In this document: one piece after another, positions 38,483 to 47,368 of the stretch
How positions within the stretch are numbered: position 1 is the first letter of the stretch
Layout of the letters: every line of letters begins with the position of its first letter
From: Bacteroidota bacterium
GTDB taxonomy: Bacteria > Bacteroidota > Bacteroidia > Cytophagales > Cyclobacteriaceae
Length of the DNA: 52,406 nt
Reading direction: 5' to 3'
Assembly (NCBI GenBank): GCA_024280115.1
Contig: JAJRQT010000038.1
Location: forward strand, 1-52,406
Position numbers and translations under genes: made by a program
Notes under the pieces: model-generated
Database searches by the model: none
What the model saw: only the letters and a program-made list of their open reading frames with translations
What the model was told of the DNA's origin: nothing

Positions 38483-39033
38483 TCAGGCATACAAAGGTGG
38501 CAATAAGCAGGGATATTTGCTATGGTATCAGTGATGTTGAGCTTGCCGAAAGCGGAAATGAGGATATTCAAAAAGTTGTCACAAAACTACAGGGCGAGTC
38601 ATTTCAGAAATCGTTCACAAGTCCATTAAAAAGGTGTAAAAAACTTTCGAATCATTTATCAAAAGGGGCGATTGTAGATAATGCCCTAGTAGAAATGGAT
38701 TTTGGAGATTGGGAGCTTCAGCGTTGGGATGCCATAGACAAAAATGTATTGGATACATGGATGAATGATTTTGTAAATGAAACACCACCAAATGGTGAAT
38801 GCTATATGGATTTTACCATGAAAAGCGTGTTCTTTTTTGACGAGCTCGTAAAAGGGTTAAAGTCCGATGATAAAGTGCTTTTGACAACTCATTCCGGAGT
38901 GATAAGATCCATCATTTGCCATGTACTCAACCTATCGCTTACTCATTCTTTTAATTTCGAAATCGATTATGGCAGCGTATCAAAAATTGAAGTGATTGAT
39001 GGCTGGTATAAAGTGAAGTATTTGAATCATTGA
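38467..39033 (+). CDS. cobC: Alpha-ribazole phosphatase (histidine phosphatase family)
   Basis: The 188-residue enzyme dephosphorylates alpha-ribazole 5'-phosphate or the cobalamin 5'-phosphate. It has the RHT catalytic start (R7-H8-T9), the TSPLKRC arginine block near 51-57, the acidic EMDFGDWE block (76-83) and the second catalytic His in TTHSGV (H142). It overlaps cobS and completes the cobTSC operon. The GTP:adenosylcobinamide guanylyltransferase gene (cobU/cobP), often in the same cluster, is not in this operon. Confidence 0.93.
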   Translation: MEIYLVRHTKVAISRDICYGISDVELAESGNEDIQKVVTKLQGESFQKSFTSPLKRCKKLSNHLSKGAIVDNALVEMDFGDWELQRWDAIDKNVLDTWMNDFVNETPPNGECYMDFTMKSVFFFDELVKGLKSDDKVLLTTHSGVIRSIICHVLNLSLTHSFNFEIDYGSVSKIEVIDGWYKVKYLNH

Positions 39034-39055
39034 TATTACTGTAAAATTTAAAACA

Positions 39056-39676
39056 ATGAAAAAGAATCACTTTTCAAATAGAATGGTTGACAAAACAGAT
39101 TTGGAATTGGAATCAATAGTATCTAACGACCAATCCTATGTTGAGGAAGCCAGACAAGCAGCAATTTGGGAATTAGAGAGACGAAATCTAAAATCAGATA
39201 TAGTCGTAAAAGCGGAGGAAGAAATACAATCAATGCAAATTAAACGCGAAGAGCGAAGGAAAGAAAAAGTAGAATTTTTTAAAAAAGACCCCAACATTGC
39301 TGATGACCCAAATCTGCCAGAGCTTTATTCAAAAAGAGCAATAGCAATGTTTTCTGTTTTTTTTACGATAATTTTCGGAGCGGTTTTGCTAATGCACAAC
39401 ATGAAAAAAACTGAGAATGAAAAACTGAGAATAGCAGTACTTGTTTTCGGAATAGTTTACACTGGAATGATGATAGTTATTATGAACTCCATAAAAACAA
39501 TGCACAATCTTGCATTAGTTTTCAATAGTGCCGGCGCAATAATTTTGACTGAACTTTTCTGGAATAAGCAAATTGGAAAGGGATTTAAATACAGGAAAAA
39601 AGGCATACTGAAACCATTGATTATTTCTATTCTAATCACGATTCCATTTCTCCTTGCAATATTTTATGGAGAATAA
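39056..39676 (+). CDS. Membrane protein of unknown function
   Basis: The 206-residue protein has a charged, helical N-terminal half of about 90 residues (VEEARQAAIWELERRNL; EEIQSMQIKREERRKEK) and four predicted membrane helices. These are IAMFSVFFTIIFGAVLLM, LRIAVLVFGIVYTGMMIVIM, ALVFNSAGAIILTELFW and PLIISILITIPFLLAIFY. The N-terminal repeat-like segment (DLELESIVSNDQSYVEEARQ) resembles short helical repeats seen in other Bacteroidota membrane proteins. It begins 22 bases after cobC and may be co-transcribed, but a cobalamin link is unsupported. Confidence 0.65.
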   Translation: MKKNHFSNRMVDKTDLELESIVSNDQSYVEEARQAAIWELERRNLKSDIVVKAEEEIQSMQIKREERRKEKVEFFKKDPNIADDPNLPELYSKRAIAMFSVFFTIIFGAVLLMHNMKKTENEKLRIAVLVFGIVYTGMMIVIMNSIKTMHNLALVFNSAGAIILTELFWNKQIGKGFKYRKKGILKPLIISILITIPFLLAIFYGE

Positions 39677-39785
39677 ATGAAAAAAAGCCAGTAATAGTCG
39701 TGGGTAGCAACGATACAGGGAAGGAGACATGTTTGCGATTAGCACTGATCTTTGATAGGAAAATCCTGATTGCAGGGAGCGTTCC

Positions 39786-39854
39786 CTAGAAATAGAATTC
39801 GCATTTGTAGGAAATAGTATCACTCACGCTGGTTGCTATTTTACGAAAGTTTAG
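39786..39854 (+). pseudogene. Fragment resembling the start of an SGNH/GDSL hydrolase
   Basis: About 22 codons read LEIEFAFVGNSITHAGCYF and then stop. FVGNSITHAG matches block I of SGNH esterases, where the Ser of GNS or GDS is the nucleophile. No continuation is found in any frame downstream, so only a scrap remains. It may derive from a lost carbohydrate esterase gene. Confidence 0.4.
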
Positions 39855-39956
39855 TAGATTTGGAATGGCACAGATTTTAATAGTGTTTTTTGTGGTATTA
39901 ATGGTTATTTTTTTTTTGGTAGGGGCTCTAAGTCGATTTGGATGGGTAAAAACATG

Positions 39957-39976
39957 TTGCCACAGATTCTCAGATT
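39957..39976. repeat. Short repeat TTGCCACAGATTCTCAGATT
   Basis: The same sequence, with few changes, forms both arms of the inverted repeat at 5120-5174 (GCCGCAGATTCACAGA and, reversed, TCTGAGAATCTGTGGC). It lies 50 bases before the gene at 40028. Confidence 0.5.
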
Positions 39977-40027
39977 AATTTACACATTTCATATAAATTT
40001 AAAATTCTAATTTAAAAAGACAACAAC

Positions 40028-40879
40028 ATGGAAAGTTCAGAAAACAAAAATCAGGGATTTGATTTTGGATTATTTATTGAAGACTCCAAAAAAGCATTAT
40101 TAAGTCCGAAAGAATATTTTACAGACATGCCCACTTCAGGGGGCTTTGTGGAACCGGTAATCAAGGCAGTAATCTACGGGACAATTGTGGGTGTATTTGC
40201 CTTTATTTGGTCCTTAAGTGGCATGTCCTTTTCAGGAGGAAGTTGGCTAAGCGGTGGTATCGGAATCATGGCTTTTGTAGGCGCTGTAATATTCGCGATT
40301 ATAGGGTTATTTATCGGTGGAGTTATAATGCTGGTTATTTCAGCGATTCTTGGCGGAAACACTGATTACGAAGCGAATGTTCGTGTGGTGGCGTCTCTGA
40401 TGGTCATCAATGTGGTTCAGGGAATATTAGGATTTTTTGATGGGATAAATCTTTACTTGTCGGCAATAGTTAGTATAGCCGTTAGTTGTTATGGACTTTG
40501 GATGATGTATCATGCGCTTGTGCAACGGCTGGATGCGAAAGAACAAGGAGCAAAAATACTGGCGCTAATTTTAGCAGTTTTATTGGTCATCACAACATTT
40601 AGTGGGATAGCCGCAAAAAAAATGATACAAAGTGTAAGCGACCGGTATAATCTGGAAAATTTGAATAACATGGATCAGGGAGAGATTATTGATGATATAA
40701 CCGATCTTATTGAAGATGCCAGCGGAGAAGAAATTGATGCCGATGACCTTAAAGAAGTCATGGAAAAAGTTATGGAAGAAGTATCAAAAGAGGGCAATAC
40801 AGAGGAAATGGAAGAAGCAATAAAAAAAGCTGTCGAGGAGGCCATGGAAGAAGCAAAAAAAGAACAGGAGGAGCAGTAG
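40028..40879 (+). CDS. Yip1-domain membrane protein with acidic helical tail
   Basis: The 283-residue protein opens with the Yip1-type start (DSKKALLSPKEYFTDMPTSGGF, a membrane-entry segment). Four to five hydrophobic helices follow (AVIYGTIVGVFAFIWSL, GIMAFVGAVIFAIIGLFIGG, VVASLMVINVVQGILGFF, LSAIVSIAVSCYGLWMMY, ILALILAVLLVITTFSG). The last 80 or so residues are almost entirely Glu/Asp/Lys helices (EEVSKEGNTEEMEEAIKKAV). The family's role in bacteria is unclear; eukaryotic Yip1 proteins act in membrane traffic. It lies 26 bases before the PHP-type hydrolase gene, so they are probably one transcript. Confidence 0.75.
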   Translation: MESSENKNQGFDFGLFIEDSKKALLSPKEYFTDMPTSGGFVEPVIKAVIYGTIVGVFAFIWSLSGMSFSGGSWLSGGIGIMAFVGAVIFAIIGLFIGGVIMLVISAILGGNTDYEANVRVVASLMVINVVQGILGFFDGINLYLSAIVSIAVSCYGLWMMYHALVQRLDAKEQGAKILALILAVLLVITTFSGIAAKKMIQSVSDRYNLENLNNMDQGEIIDDITDLIEDASGEEIDADDLKEVMEKVMEEVSKEGNTEEMEEAIKKAVEEAMEEAKKEQEEQ

Positions 40880-40905
40880 GTCTCCTAAAATTTAGCAGAC
40901 CCAAT

Positions 40906-42504
40906 ATGAAAATAAGAAATCGTCTCCAAAAGGTTCTTTTATATTCCATCGGCTTGATATTGATGAATTGCAATGTGAAAGAACCAGGAGTAGAATATCC
41001 TTCTAAAACCTTCAACATTTACTTTGGTGACATACACAACCACAATAGTGTCGGATATGCCAAAGGATCTCTTGAGCGCTCGTTTGATATCGCCCGGAAT
41101 CATTTGGATTTTTATACTTTAACTCCTCATGCTCAATGGCACGATATACAGGTGATGGAAGGAGACAGGCAGCTTCACTGGGAGCATGGTTTTAAGAGAA
41201 CTGCTGAACAATGGCAAAATGTCCAGAAGATAACTGCAGCCTATAACGATCCCGGATCGTTTGTCACATTTTCAGGGTATGAATGGCACTCGAGCTACTA
41301 TGGAGATTATTGCCTTTTTTCCATGGAAGATAGTCTCCCATTGGAATATTTTTCCAATCTGGAATCTTTACAGAAATACGCCAAAGAGCATGGAATACTG
41401 ATCATTCCCCATCATCCGGGTTACCTAGAAGGACGTAGAGGCGCGAATTTCACTTTTCTGAACACAGAGGTTTCGCCTGTTTTGGAAATATATTCTGAGC
41501 ATGGAAATGCCGAGAGTGTAGATGGGCCATTCCCTTATATAAGACATTCTATGGGTGGGCGCTGGGCTAAAAATACACTACAGGATGCGCTGGCATTGGG
41601 GCATCGGATTGGTGTTATGGCCAGCACGGACGATCATCTTGGATATCCGGGAGCATATGGGCAGGGGCTTGTGGCAGTGCTCGCAAATGATCTTTCCAGA
41701 AAATCGATTTTTGATGCTGTAAAAGCCCGTCGTACATATGCTGTATCAGGAGATCGAATTAAACTCAATTTTAGGCTAAATGGTCATGTGATGGGTGAGG
41801 AGATTCCTTATGCCAACAAAAGAGAAATCACTGTAGATGCTTCGGGATGGGATAAAATTGACCGTATAGAAATATTGAAAAATAACCGTGTCATAAAAAG
41901 ACAATTTCCAATTGATAATAAGGTGACCGATTCTTCATGGGATAAACCGGTACTGGTGCGCATAGAAATGGGGTGGGGGCCATGGAACGATCTTAACCTT
42001 TCACGTATTTGTGACTGGGAGACGAATGTTGAAATTTCCAATGGAAAACTCATAGAAATTTATCCCTGTTTTCAATCGGGTCCCTTCTCAGAAACGAAAA
42101 GAAATCGAATAACAGACAAAACAGACAATGGATTTTCTGTAGAAACTTATACTTCGAGAAAACAAGCCTTTATGGAGAATCCAACAAATGCTGTTGTACT
42201 CCGAATTTCAGGTAATCCCGAAACAAAAATAACGCTGAACCTACAAAAACCTGTTGAAATGAAGGTTTCAAAAACTTTAAATGAGTTGACAGAAAATAAT
42301 GCAGTATTTTTTACCGGAGAGTTTCCTGCCGAGTCTTTCATTTTTCATCCGGTGGTATTTTCAGATCACTATTCAACCCGGTTTGAGTTTACAGACACAT
42401 CTGAAAAACAGGAAGAGTTGAATTGGTATTATGTACGGGTAATTCAGATAAACGGGCAAATGGCTTGGTCTAGTCCGATTTGGGTGGAAAAATTTTCGGA
42501 GTAA
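40906..42504 (+). CDS. PHP-type metallohydrolase lipoprotein (DUF3604/CehA-McbA-like)
   Basis: The 532-residue protein starts with a lipoprotein signal, LILMNC (C22). The PHP-domain metal motif GDIHNHNSVG (H44, H46) follows, then TLTPHAQWHD, FSGYEWHS, IIPHHPGY and ASTDDHLGYPG, the successive metal-site segments of the DUF3604 and CehA/McbA branch. The C-terminal part is beta-rich (about 280-530). It is expected to be a periplasmic or surface phosphoesterase-like hydrolase; the substrate is unknown. It follows the Yip1-domain gene by 26 bases and converges with the dehydrogenase/cytochrome c gene. Confidence 0.85.
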   Translation: MKIRNRLQKVLLYSIGLILMNCNVKEPGVEYPSKTFNIYFGDIHNHNSVGYAKGSLERSFDIARNHLDFYTLTPHAQWHDIQVMEGDRQLHWEHGFKRTAEQWQNVQKITAAYNDPGSFVTFSGYEWHSSYYGDYCLFSMEDSLPLEYFSNLESLQKYAKEHGILIIPHHPGYLEGRRGANFTFLNTEVSPVLEIYSEHGNAESVDGPFPYIRHSMGGRWAKNTLQDALALGHRIGVMASTDDHLGYPGAYGQGLVAVLANDLSRKSIFDAVKARRTYAVSGDRIKLNFRLNGHVMGEEIPYANKREITVDASGWDKIDRIEILKNNRVIKRQFPIDNKVTDSSWDKPVLVRIEMGWGPWNDLNLSRICDWETNVEISNGKLIEIYPCFQSGPFSETKRNRITDKTDNGFSVETYTSRKQAFMENPTNAVVLRISGNPETKITLNLQKPVEMKVSKTLNELTENNAVFFTGEFPAESFIFHPVVFSDHYSTRFEFTDTSEKQEELNWYYVRVIQINGQMAWSSPIWVEKFSE

Positions 42505-42632
42505 ATGTTGAAAAACTCATACTCCACAGTTCTATTGAATCATTTAATTCAAATTGTACTAAGACAAAAAGTGTGGATATTAACCCGACGATATTATAAT
42601 ATGATAGATATTATTTCTCTCTGAATTAAATT

Positions 42633-42666
42633 CCCCTCCTTGGAGGGGTTAGGGGTGGGTTTTAAC
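42633..42666 (+). repeat. CCCCTCCTTGGAGGGGTTAGGGG repeat, copy 2
   Basis: The palindrome CCCCTCC-TT-GGAGGGG (42633-42648) is followed by TTAGGGGTGGGTTTTA. The GGAGGGGTTAGGGG part also occurs at 19926-19952, and in reverse at 52169-52187. It lies between convergent genes and its T-run may give it terminator activity for the gene ending at 42504. Confidence 0.6.
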
Positions 42667-42757
42667 ATAAATGTTGACTCTGATAATTATAAATTATGTC
42701 CGTCATATTAATACATCTGAGACATACTACATTTCGGTATGAGACAACTCCTAACGA

Positions 42758-44503
42758 TTACAAATTTTCCTGTCTCCCGGATTGTATGTCTTCCTCACTT
42801 ATAAGGCTAGCACTATTGCCAAAATGTTGCCGGATATAGGTCAGAATCAGAGCTAACTCTTCATCGCCTAAAAAATTGAAGGGTGGCATCACGCCATTGT
42901 AAGACTCTCCATTGACTTCGATGACTCCATTCAATCCATTTAGCACAATGGCAATTAACTGATTTTTATCACCGAGCACGGTCTCATTTTTTCCTAAAGG
43001 AGGGAAATAACCTACTGCGCCATTACCATCCATTTGATGACAGGGGCCACAGAAGGTGTTATAAAGTCGTTCATCCTGCGATAGGTTCTTTTGTAAATTG
43101 TCATTAATAATATCGGGCGTTCTGATGTGTGAAACAGATTTCCTGTTTTCCATAGCAACCAATTGGTTTGTATTGAATTTATTGCGATCACGACTGTATA
43201 TTACCCTCCACACTTTTCCTCGGTTTGATTCTGTGATGTACAATGAACCGTCCGGACCTTCTGCTAAACCAACGGGTCGATATGCTGCGTCACTGGTATT
43301 TACAACTGGGTCAATGCCTGTAAAGCCATCTGCAAATATTTCCCATTGGCCTGTTACCCTGCCATTTTCAAAGGGTACAAAAGCCACAAAATAACCAGCC
43401 TGAGGGTAGGGAGCCCGGTTGGTTGAGCCGTGGAAAGCGATGAAGTCTCCATACCGGTACCGCTCAGGAAATTGATTGCCCCTATAAAATAGTAAGTCGT
43501 TTGGTGCCCAGTGAGCAGGAAATCCAAGCTCAGGAAGAGCCATTCCCTCACATCTTTCTGTGATGGTTCCGTCTCCACCGTATTCTGGAGCAAGAATCAT
43601 TTCATCTTTAATTTGATCATAAAAACAGTAAGGCCATCCGTAGTTGGCATTTTCGGATACCCGAATAAGCTCTTCCGCTGGAAGCACCGCACTTTGCCAT
43701 GCAGAGAAGCGGTCTGGAAATAGACTGTGTAAGTTGTCTCTGCCATGCTTCATGATGTAAATACGCTTGTCCACCGGGTGCCAATCCATCCCGACGACAC
43801 TTCTTATGCCCGTGGCAAATTTATAACCATCCTCTTGCCTTAATCCGATCTTGTCAGCTTCGAAACGCCAAATACCTCCATGCAATTCTAATTCAGGGCA
43901 AGGGTCTATTCCAATACCACCAGGTGCTCCGTTAGGCGATGCATCCAGCGTTTGGCATGCGTTTGAAGGGGCTCCGAATGGCACATACATATATCCTTCA
44001 TCATCGAATGAAACGGGTTTTGTAATATGCCAATGCACCCCATGTGGATGATCATCGACCAACACTTCTTCCCGTGGACCTGTCGGAACCAATGATTCCG
44101 GTGTGAGTTTTTGACGATAAAGCACCAGGGCCGAACTATAGTAGATGTACCCATCATGGATGGTCATGGTAGTTCCATAATTTCTGCTTCCCAATGGTAC
44201 ACCCCCAAATCTTTGCCTGATATCCATCCGCCCGTCACCATTGTTATCTCGTAAAGCCACTATCCCTCCCCGAATTGTATCTGATGAACTTAGTTTGATG
44301 TAAATATCTCCATTGTCATTGATTGCAAGATGCCTGGCCCTGCCAACGCTATCTGCTACAACCAGCGCTTCGAAACCATCAGGAAGGAAGAGCCCTCCAT
44401 TATCCGGATCTGGTGGAGGTAAGTGAGTTGGTGACTGACAAGCAGCCATATATAAAAAGATGGAGACAATTAGCCTGGTTATCGAGAAATTGTTAATATT
44501 CAT
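42758..44503 (-). CDS. Sugar dehydrogenase propeller fused to cytochrome c
   Basis: The 581-residue lipoprotein (YMAAC lipobox) has an N-terminal six-bladed propeller of the PQQ-dependent sorbosone/glucose dehydrogenase type (LPDGFEALVVADSVGRARHLA; GVHWHITKPVSFDDEGYMYV; VGMDWHPVDKRIYIMKHGRDN; NYGWPYCFYD). A class I cytochrome c domain at the C-terminus has the heme motif CGPCH (C485, C488, H489) and a Met ligand in GVMPPF. It oxidises a sugar or alcohol in the periplasm and passes electrons to heme. The ATG overlaps the stop of the upstream amidohydrolase by four bases (ATGA), so the two are translationally coupled. Confidence 0.88.
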   Translation of the reverse strand: MNINNFSITRLIVSIFLYMAACQSPTHLPPPDPDNGGLFLPDGFEALVVADSVGRARHLAINDNGDIYIKLSSSDTIRGGIVALRDNNGDGRMDIRQRFGGVPLGSRNYGTTMTIHDGYIYYSSALVLYRQKLTPESLVPTGPREEVLVDDHPHGVHWHITKPVSFDDEGYMYVPFGAPSNACQTLDASPNGAPGGIGIDPCPELELHGGIWRFEADKIGLRQEDGYKFATGIRSVVGMDWHPVDKRIYIMKHGRDNLHSLFPDRFSAWQSAVLPAEELIRVSENANYGWPYCFYDQIKDEMILAPEYGGDGTITERCEGMALPELGFPAHWAPNDLLFYRGNQFPERYRYGDFIAFHGSTNRAPYPQAGYFVAFVPFENGRVTGQWEIFADGFTGIDPVVNTSDAAYRPVGLAEGPDGSLYITESNRGKVWRVIYSRDRNKFNTNQLVAMENRKSVSHIRTPDIINDNLQKNLSQDERLYNTFCGPCHQMDGNGAVGYFPPLGKNETVLGDKNQLIAIVLNGLNGVIEVNGESYNGVMPPFNFLGDEELALILTYIRQHFGNSASLISEEDIQSGRQENL

Positions 44504-45738
44504 TTTAGTTCAAATGGAGTTGCGGAAATGCCATTAAGATCCCAAACGATTTTGCCTGCGCGGATTGTAAGTTCTGCCTCGAATTTTTTATTGCCGGTGA
44601 TTCTGTTTTTACCGGCGTCAACAAAGCCAAAATTGCCATCTCTTACACTTATTAAGGCTACATCGGCAACTGCTCCTTCGCTGAGGTTTCCCAGGTCTTC
44701 CCTTTTGATAGATTTTGCAGGATTCCAGGTAGCTCTCAGTAATATGTCTTTTTCTTCCATGCCCATCGCCATGTATTTGGACATAATATTGAGCATATCT
44801 TTCATCCCTGAATTCATGCTGAAACGATGCAGATCACTGCCGAAAGAATTGGGTAGCAATCCCTGTTTGAGTGCGGGTATGGCCTCGCTAAACCAGAAAC
44901 CTGCACCGCCATGGCCAACATCAAACAATACTCCTTTTTCTTTTGCCAGAAAAACCAATGGCTGTACAAGACCATCTTCTCCAATCACACTTGATCTTTC
45001 CGATATTTTCTCATACGAATGAGTAATAATATCTCCGGGTCTCATGCGATCTAGTTGATCTTTTAGGGAGTATTGAGGCAAGTGACATTCAACAAACATT
45101 GGCCTTTCTGCCTGTTTAGCAGCTTCGGATGCCCGTTCAAATGGTGTCCACAAATCACCGGTGTAATGACCTATTTTTATACCCACAATGATATCCGGAT
45201 ACGTTTCTATACATTTTACAGCCTTGCCCACATCCATTTCATCGATATCTTCCTGCTGATCGTCACCGGTCATGCCGGAACCTGAAATATTCAGGAAAGC
45301 CAGGATTCGGGTTTTGGAATGTTCAATTACCTGCTCCTTGAATTTCGGGAAATTCCTCCATCCCGAAGTGCCGGCGTCAACTACAGTGGTGATGCCAGCC
45401 CGTAATGTAAAATCATCGGGAGAAAGGCTATAGGAGCCATCAACAAATTTTTTTGGACGGCTTCCAACGAATACATGTGTATGAATGTCAATTAGTCCCG
45501 GACAGACATACATTCCCGAAGCGTCTATCACCTTTTTTACTTCTGCTTCGGATATATTTTTTGCAACGCGGAAGACCTTATCTCCTATGATGGCAACATC
45601 CATTACACCATCTATTTCGTTTTTTGCATCGAAAACATGTCCGTTTTTTATGAGAATATCGATGTCCTGTGCTTTCAAATTGTTTTGAAGAATCAAGGGA
45701 AATAAAAAGAGATAGCAAATGATAGAAAGAGATTTCAT
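44500..45738 (-). CDS. Exported COG3964-type amidohydrolase 1
   Basis: The 412-residue protein has a signal peptide (IICYLFLFPLILQNNLKA). The amidohydrolase-superfamily barrel shows HTH in IDIHTHVF (H86, H88), the carboxylated lysine in VGIKIGHY (K188), and further metal ligands in VECHL (H219) and ITHSY (H240). The catalytic Asp is in FGSDLH (D302). The segment GITTVVDAGTSGWRNF is characteristic of COG3964 deacetylases. Characterised members such as Atu3266 hydrolyse N- or O-acyl compounds, not dihydroorotate. Export is unusual because characterised relatives are cytosolic as far as I know. It is coupled to the dehydrogenase gene and has a paralogue directly upstream. Confidence 0.88.
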   Translation of the reverse strand: MKSLSIICYLFLFPLILQNNLKAQDIDILIKNGHVFDAKNEIDGVMDVAIIGDKVFRVAKNISEAEVKKVIDASGMYVCPGLIDIHTHVFVGSRPKKFVDGSYSLSPDDFTLRAGITTVVDAGTSGWRNFPKFKEQVIEHSKTRILAFLNISGSGMTGDDQQEDIDEMDVGKAVKCIETYPDIIVGIKIGHYTGDLWTPFERASEAAKQAERPMFVECHLPQYSLKDQLDRMRPGDIITHSYEKISERSSVIGEDGLVQPLVFLAKEKGVLFDVGHGGAGFWFSEAIPALKQGLLPNSFGSDLHRFSMNSGMKDMLNIMSKYMAMGMEEKDILLRATWNPAKSIKREDLGNLSEGAVADVALISVRDGNFGFVDAGKNRITGNKKFEAELTIRAGKIVWDLNGISATPFELK

Positions 45739-45831
45739 GGTAATGGTTTAATTAATCTCAAAATAGTTTTTATAAGCTAATATTTTTAACGGTCGGAACC
45801 TCACCTATAATTCATGATATTGCATTAAATA

Positions 45832-45863
45832 CCCTGCCTCCTGCTCCTGCCACTGCTACTTCT
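45832..45863. repeat. C-rich CTGCC-type tract, copy 1
   Basis: Imperfect repeats of CTGCC/CTGCT units (for example CCTGCCTCCTGCTCCTGCC) in the gap between the two amidohydrolase genes. A similar tract is at 47579-47620. The skewed composition contrasts with the A/T-rich surroundings. Confidence 0.5.
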
Positions 45864-45923
45864 CAGTAAGGTTTTAATAGGTATTTCCCATAGAATAAAG
45901 AAGCCCCCTAATTTGATACTAAA

Positions 45924-47186
45924 TCACTTAGATTCAAATTCTTCCATACTTATCCCATTCAAATCCCAGACAACTTTACCTGCACGCATCGTTAGTTCAG
46001 CCTCCAGTTTTTGATTGGATTTCACTCTTTTCTTCCTAACATCAACATATCCAAATTCACCTTCCCTAAGTCTGAGAATAGCGACGTCAGCTTCAGCTCC
46101 TACACTTAAATGTCCAAGATCCGGACGATTGATGACCAGTGCAGGATTCCAGGTGGCTCGCATTATTACATCTTCCAATGTCATTCCTATCGCCATAAAT
46201 TTGGAAAGTACATTGCATAGATTTTTCATACCTGAATTCATACTTTGTGTATGCAGATCGGTACTGATGACATTTGGTTTGAAACCCTGTTTTAGAGCAG
46301 GAACCGCTTGTCGCCAGGAGAAAGCTCCGCCACCGTGCCCCACATCGAAAATAATACCCCGTTTTTGGGCTTCGAAAACGAAAGGTTTCACCTTGCCGTC
46401 TTCGTCCACGATATTTTCTCGTCCAATGGGTCCATATGAAAATGTATGTGTGAACATATCACCTGGCCGCAAATGTTCAAGAAAAAGTGATTTAATCGAA
46501 TTAGGTGGATCGTGTTCTCCAAAGTCAATCATGACAGGTACATTGGCAAGTTTTCCGGCTTCCACGGCCTTATCTACTTGAGTGAATTCGCCCCAATAAT
46601 GAGCGGATTTTATTCCGACAATTATTTCCGGATACAGCCTTGTGATCATGTGTGCTGTCATTTCTGGATTCATATCGGTGATATCCTGTTCCTCAAAACG
46701 ACCAGTCATACCAGTACCGACAATATTCAGCAATGCTAATACACGGGTATTGGCTTTGTCAATGGTTTGTTCTTTAAATTGTCTGAAATTGCGCCACCCG
46801 GATGACCCGGCATCCACTACAGTAGTTACGCCTGATCTGAATGTAAATCCGTCTGGCATCACACTTGTAGCGCCGTCCGCAATATATGCACCCGGTTTAT
46901 GACCCATAAATACATGGACATGCATATCGATCAGTCCCGGGGTTACATAAAGGCCTGAAACATCGATGATTTTGCTGGCCTGGTTGGGGTTTATATAGGC
47001 TGCCACTCGTGTGATTTTACCATCGGTTATGGCAATATCCATGGGATTATTAATGCCATTTTTAGGATCGATTAGATGGCCCCCCTTCAGGAGTACATCG
47101 TGCTGGGCAACAACACACTGTATTGATATCAGTAATGATACAGTGAAAAAAAAGAAATATAATCTCAGGCTTCTATGGTTGGTCAT
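45924..47186 (-). CDS. Exported COG3964-type amidohydrolase 2
   Basis: The protein has 420 residues from the ATG at 47186. A longer frame to 47225 would put 13 residues before the signal peptide (LYFFFFTVSLLISIQCVVA, cleavage before QHD), so I prefer the inner start. It is a clear paralogue of amidohydrolase 1, with HVH in IDMHVHVF, the lysine in VGIKSAHY, EHDPPN in place of the first protein's HLPQYS, FTHTF, and STDLHTQSMNSG. The substitution of ECHLP by DFGEHDPP around the third metal ligand suggests a different substrate. A 185-base gap separates it from amidohydrolase 1, so co-transcription is likely but not certain. Confidence 0.87.
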   Translation of the reverse strand: MTNHRSLRLYFFFFTVSLLISIQCVVAQHDVLLKGGHLIDPKNGINNPMDIAITDGKITRVAAYINPNQASKIIDVSGLYVTPGLIDMHVHVFMGHKPGAYIADGATSVMPDGFTFRSGVTTVVDAGSSGWRNFRQFKEQTIDKANTRVLALLNIVGTGMTGRFEEQDITDMNPEMTAHMITRLYPEIIVGIKSAHYWGEFTQVDKAVEAGKLANVPVMIDFGEHDPPNSIKSLFLEHLRPGDMFTHTFSYGPIGRENIVDEDGKVKPFVFEAQKRGIIFDVGHGGGAFSWRQAVPALKQGFKPNVISTDLHTQSMNSGMKNLCNVLSKFMAIGMTLEDVIMRATWNPALVINRPDLGHLSVGAEADVAILRLREGEFGYVDVRKKRVKSNQKLEAELTMRAGKVVWDLNGISMEEFESK

Positions 47187-47368
47187 AATATTTATTGATT
47201 TTGCATTAACTTCTTTTATGTACAAACATGTAACTGTTTTAAAATTATTCAGTTGGAGTTTCGGTGCCGCAATGTTTCCAATTTTACCTAAGTATTTTAA
47301 ACAGGTGAATAATAGAATAAAAGAACATTTGAATTGCGAATTTTAACAACAAAATTCACTTCATAATT

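Larger units (their letters stand above)
39677..40027. other. Intergenic region with degenerate coding fragments
   Basis: This 351-base region holds a short stop-bounded stretch reading VVGSNDTGKETCLRLALIFD (about 39695-39788), a fragment resembling the start of an SGNH hydrolase (39786-39854) and a copy of the CCACAGATTCTCAGATT repeat (39957-39976). No intact gene is visible. A poly-T run lies at 39908-39917. Confidence 0.45.

Noticed and set aside
44528..45022. 164-codon open frame on the plus strand
   Set aside because: It is fully antisense to amidohydrolase 1 and arises from its codon use.
46015..46581. 188-codon open frame on the plus strand
   Set aside because: It lies wholly inside amidohydrolase 2 on the opposite strand. 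The protein has no family features, so it is a shadow of the real gene.
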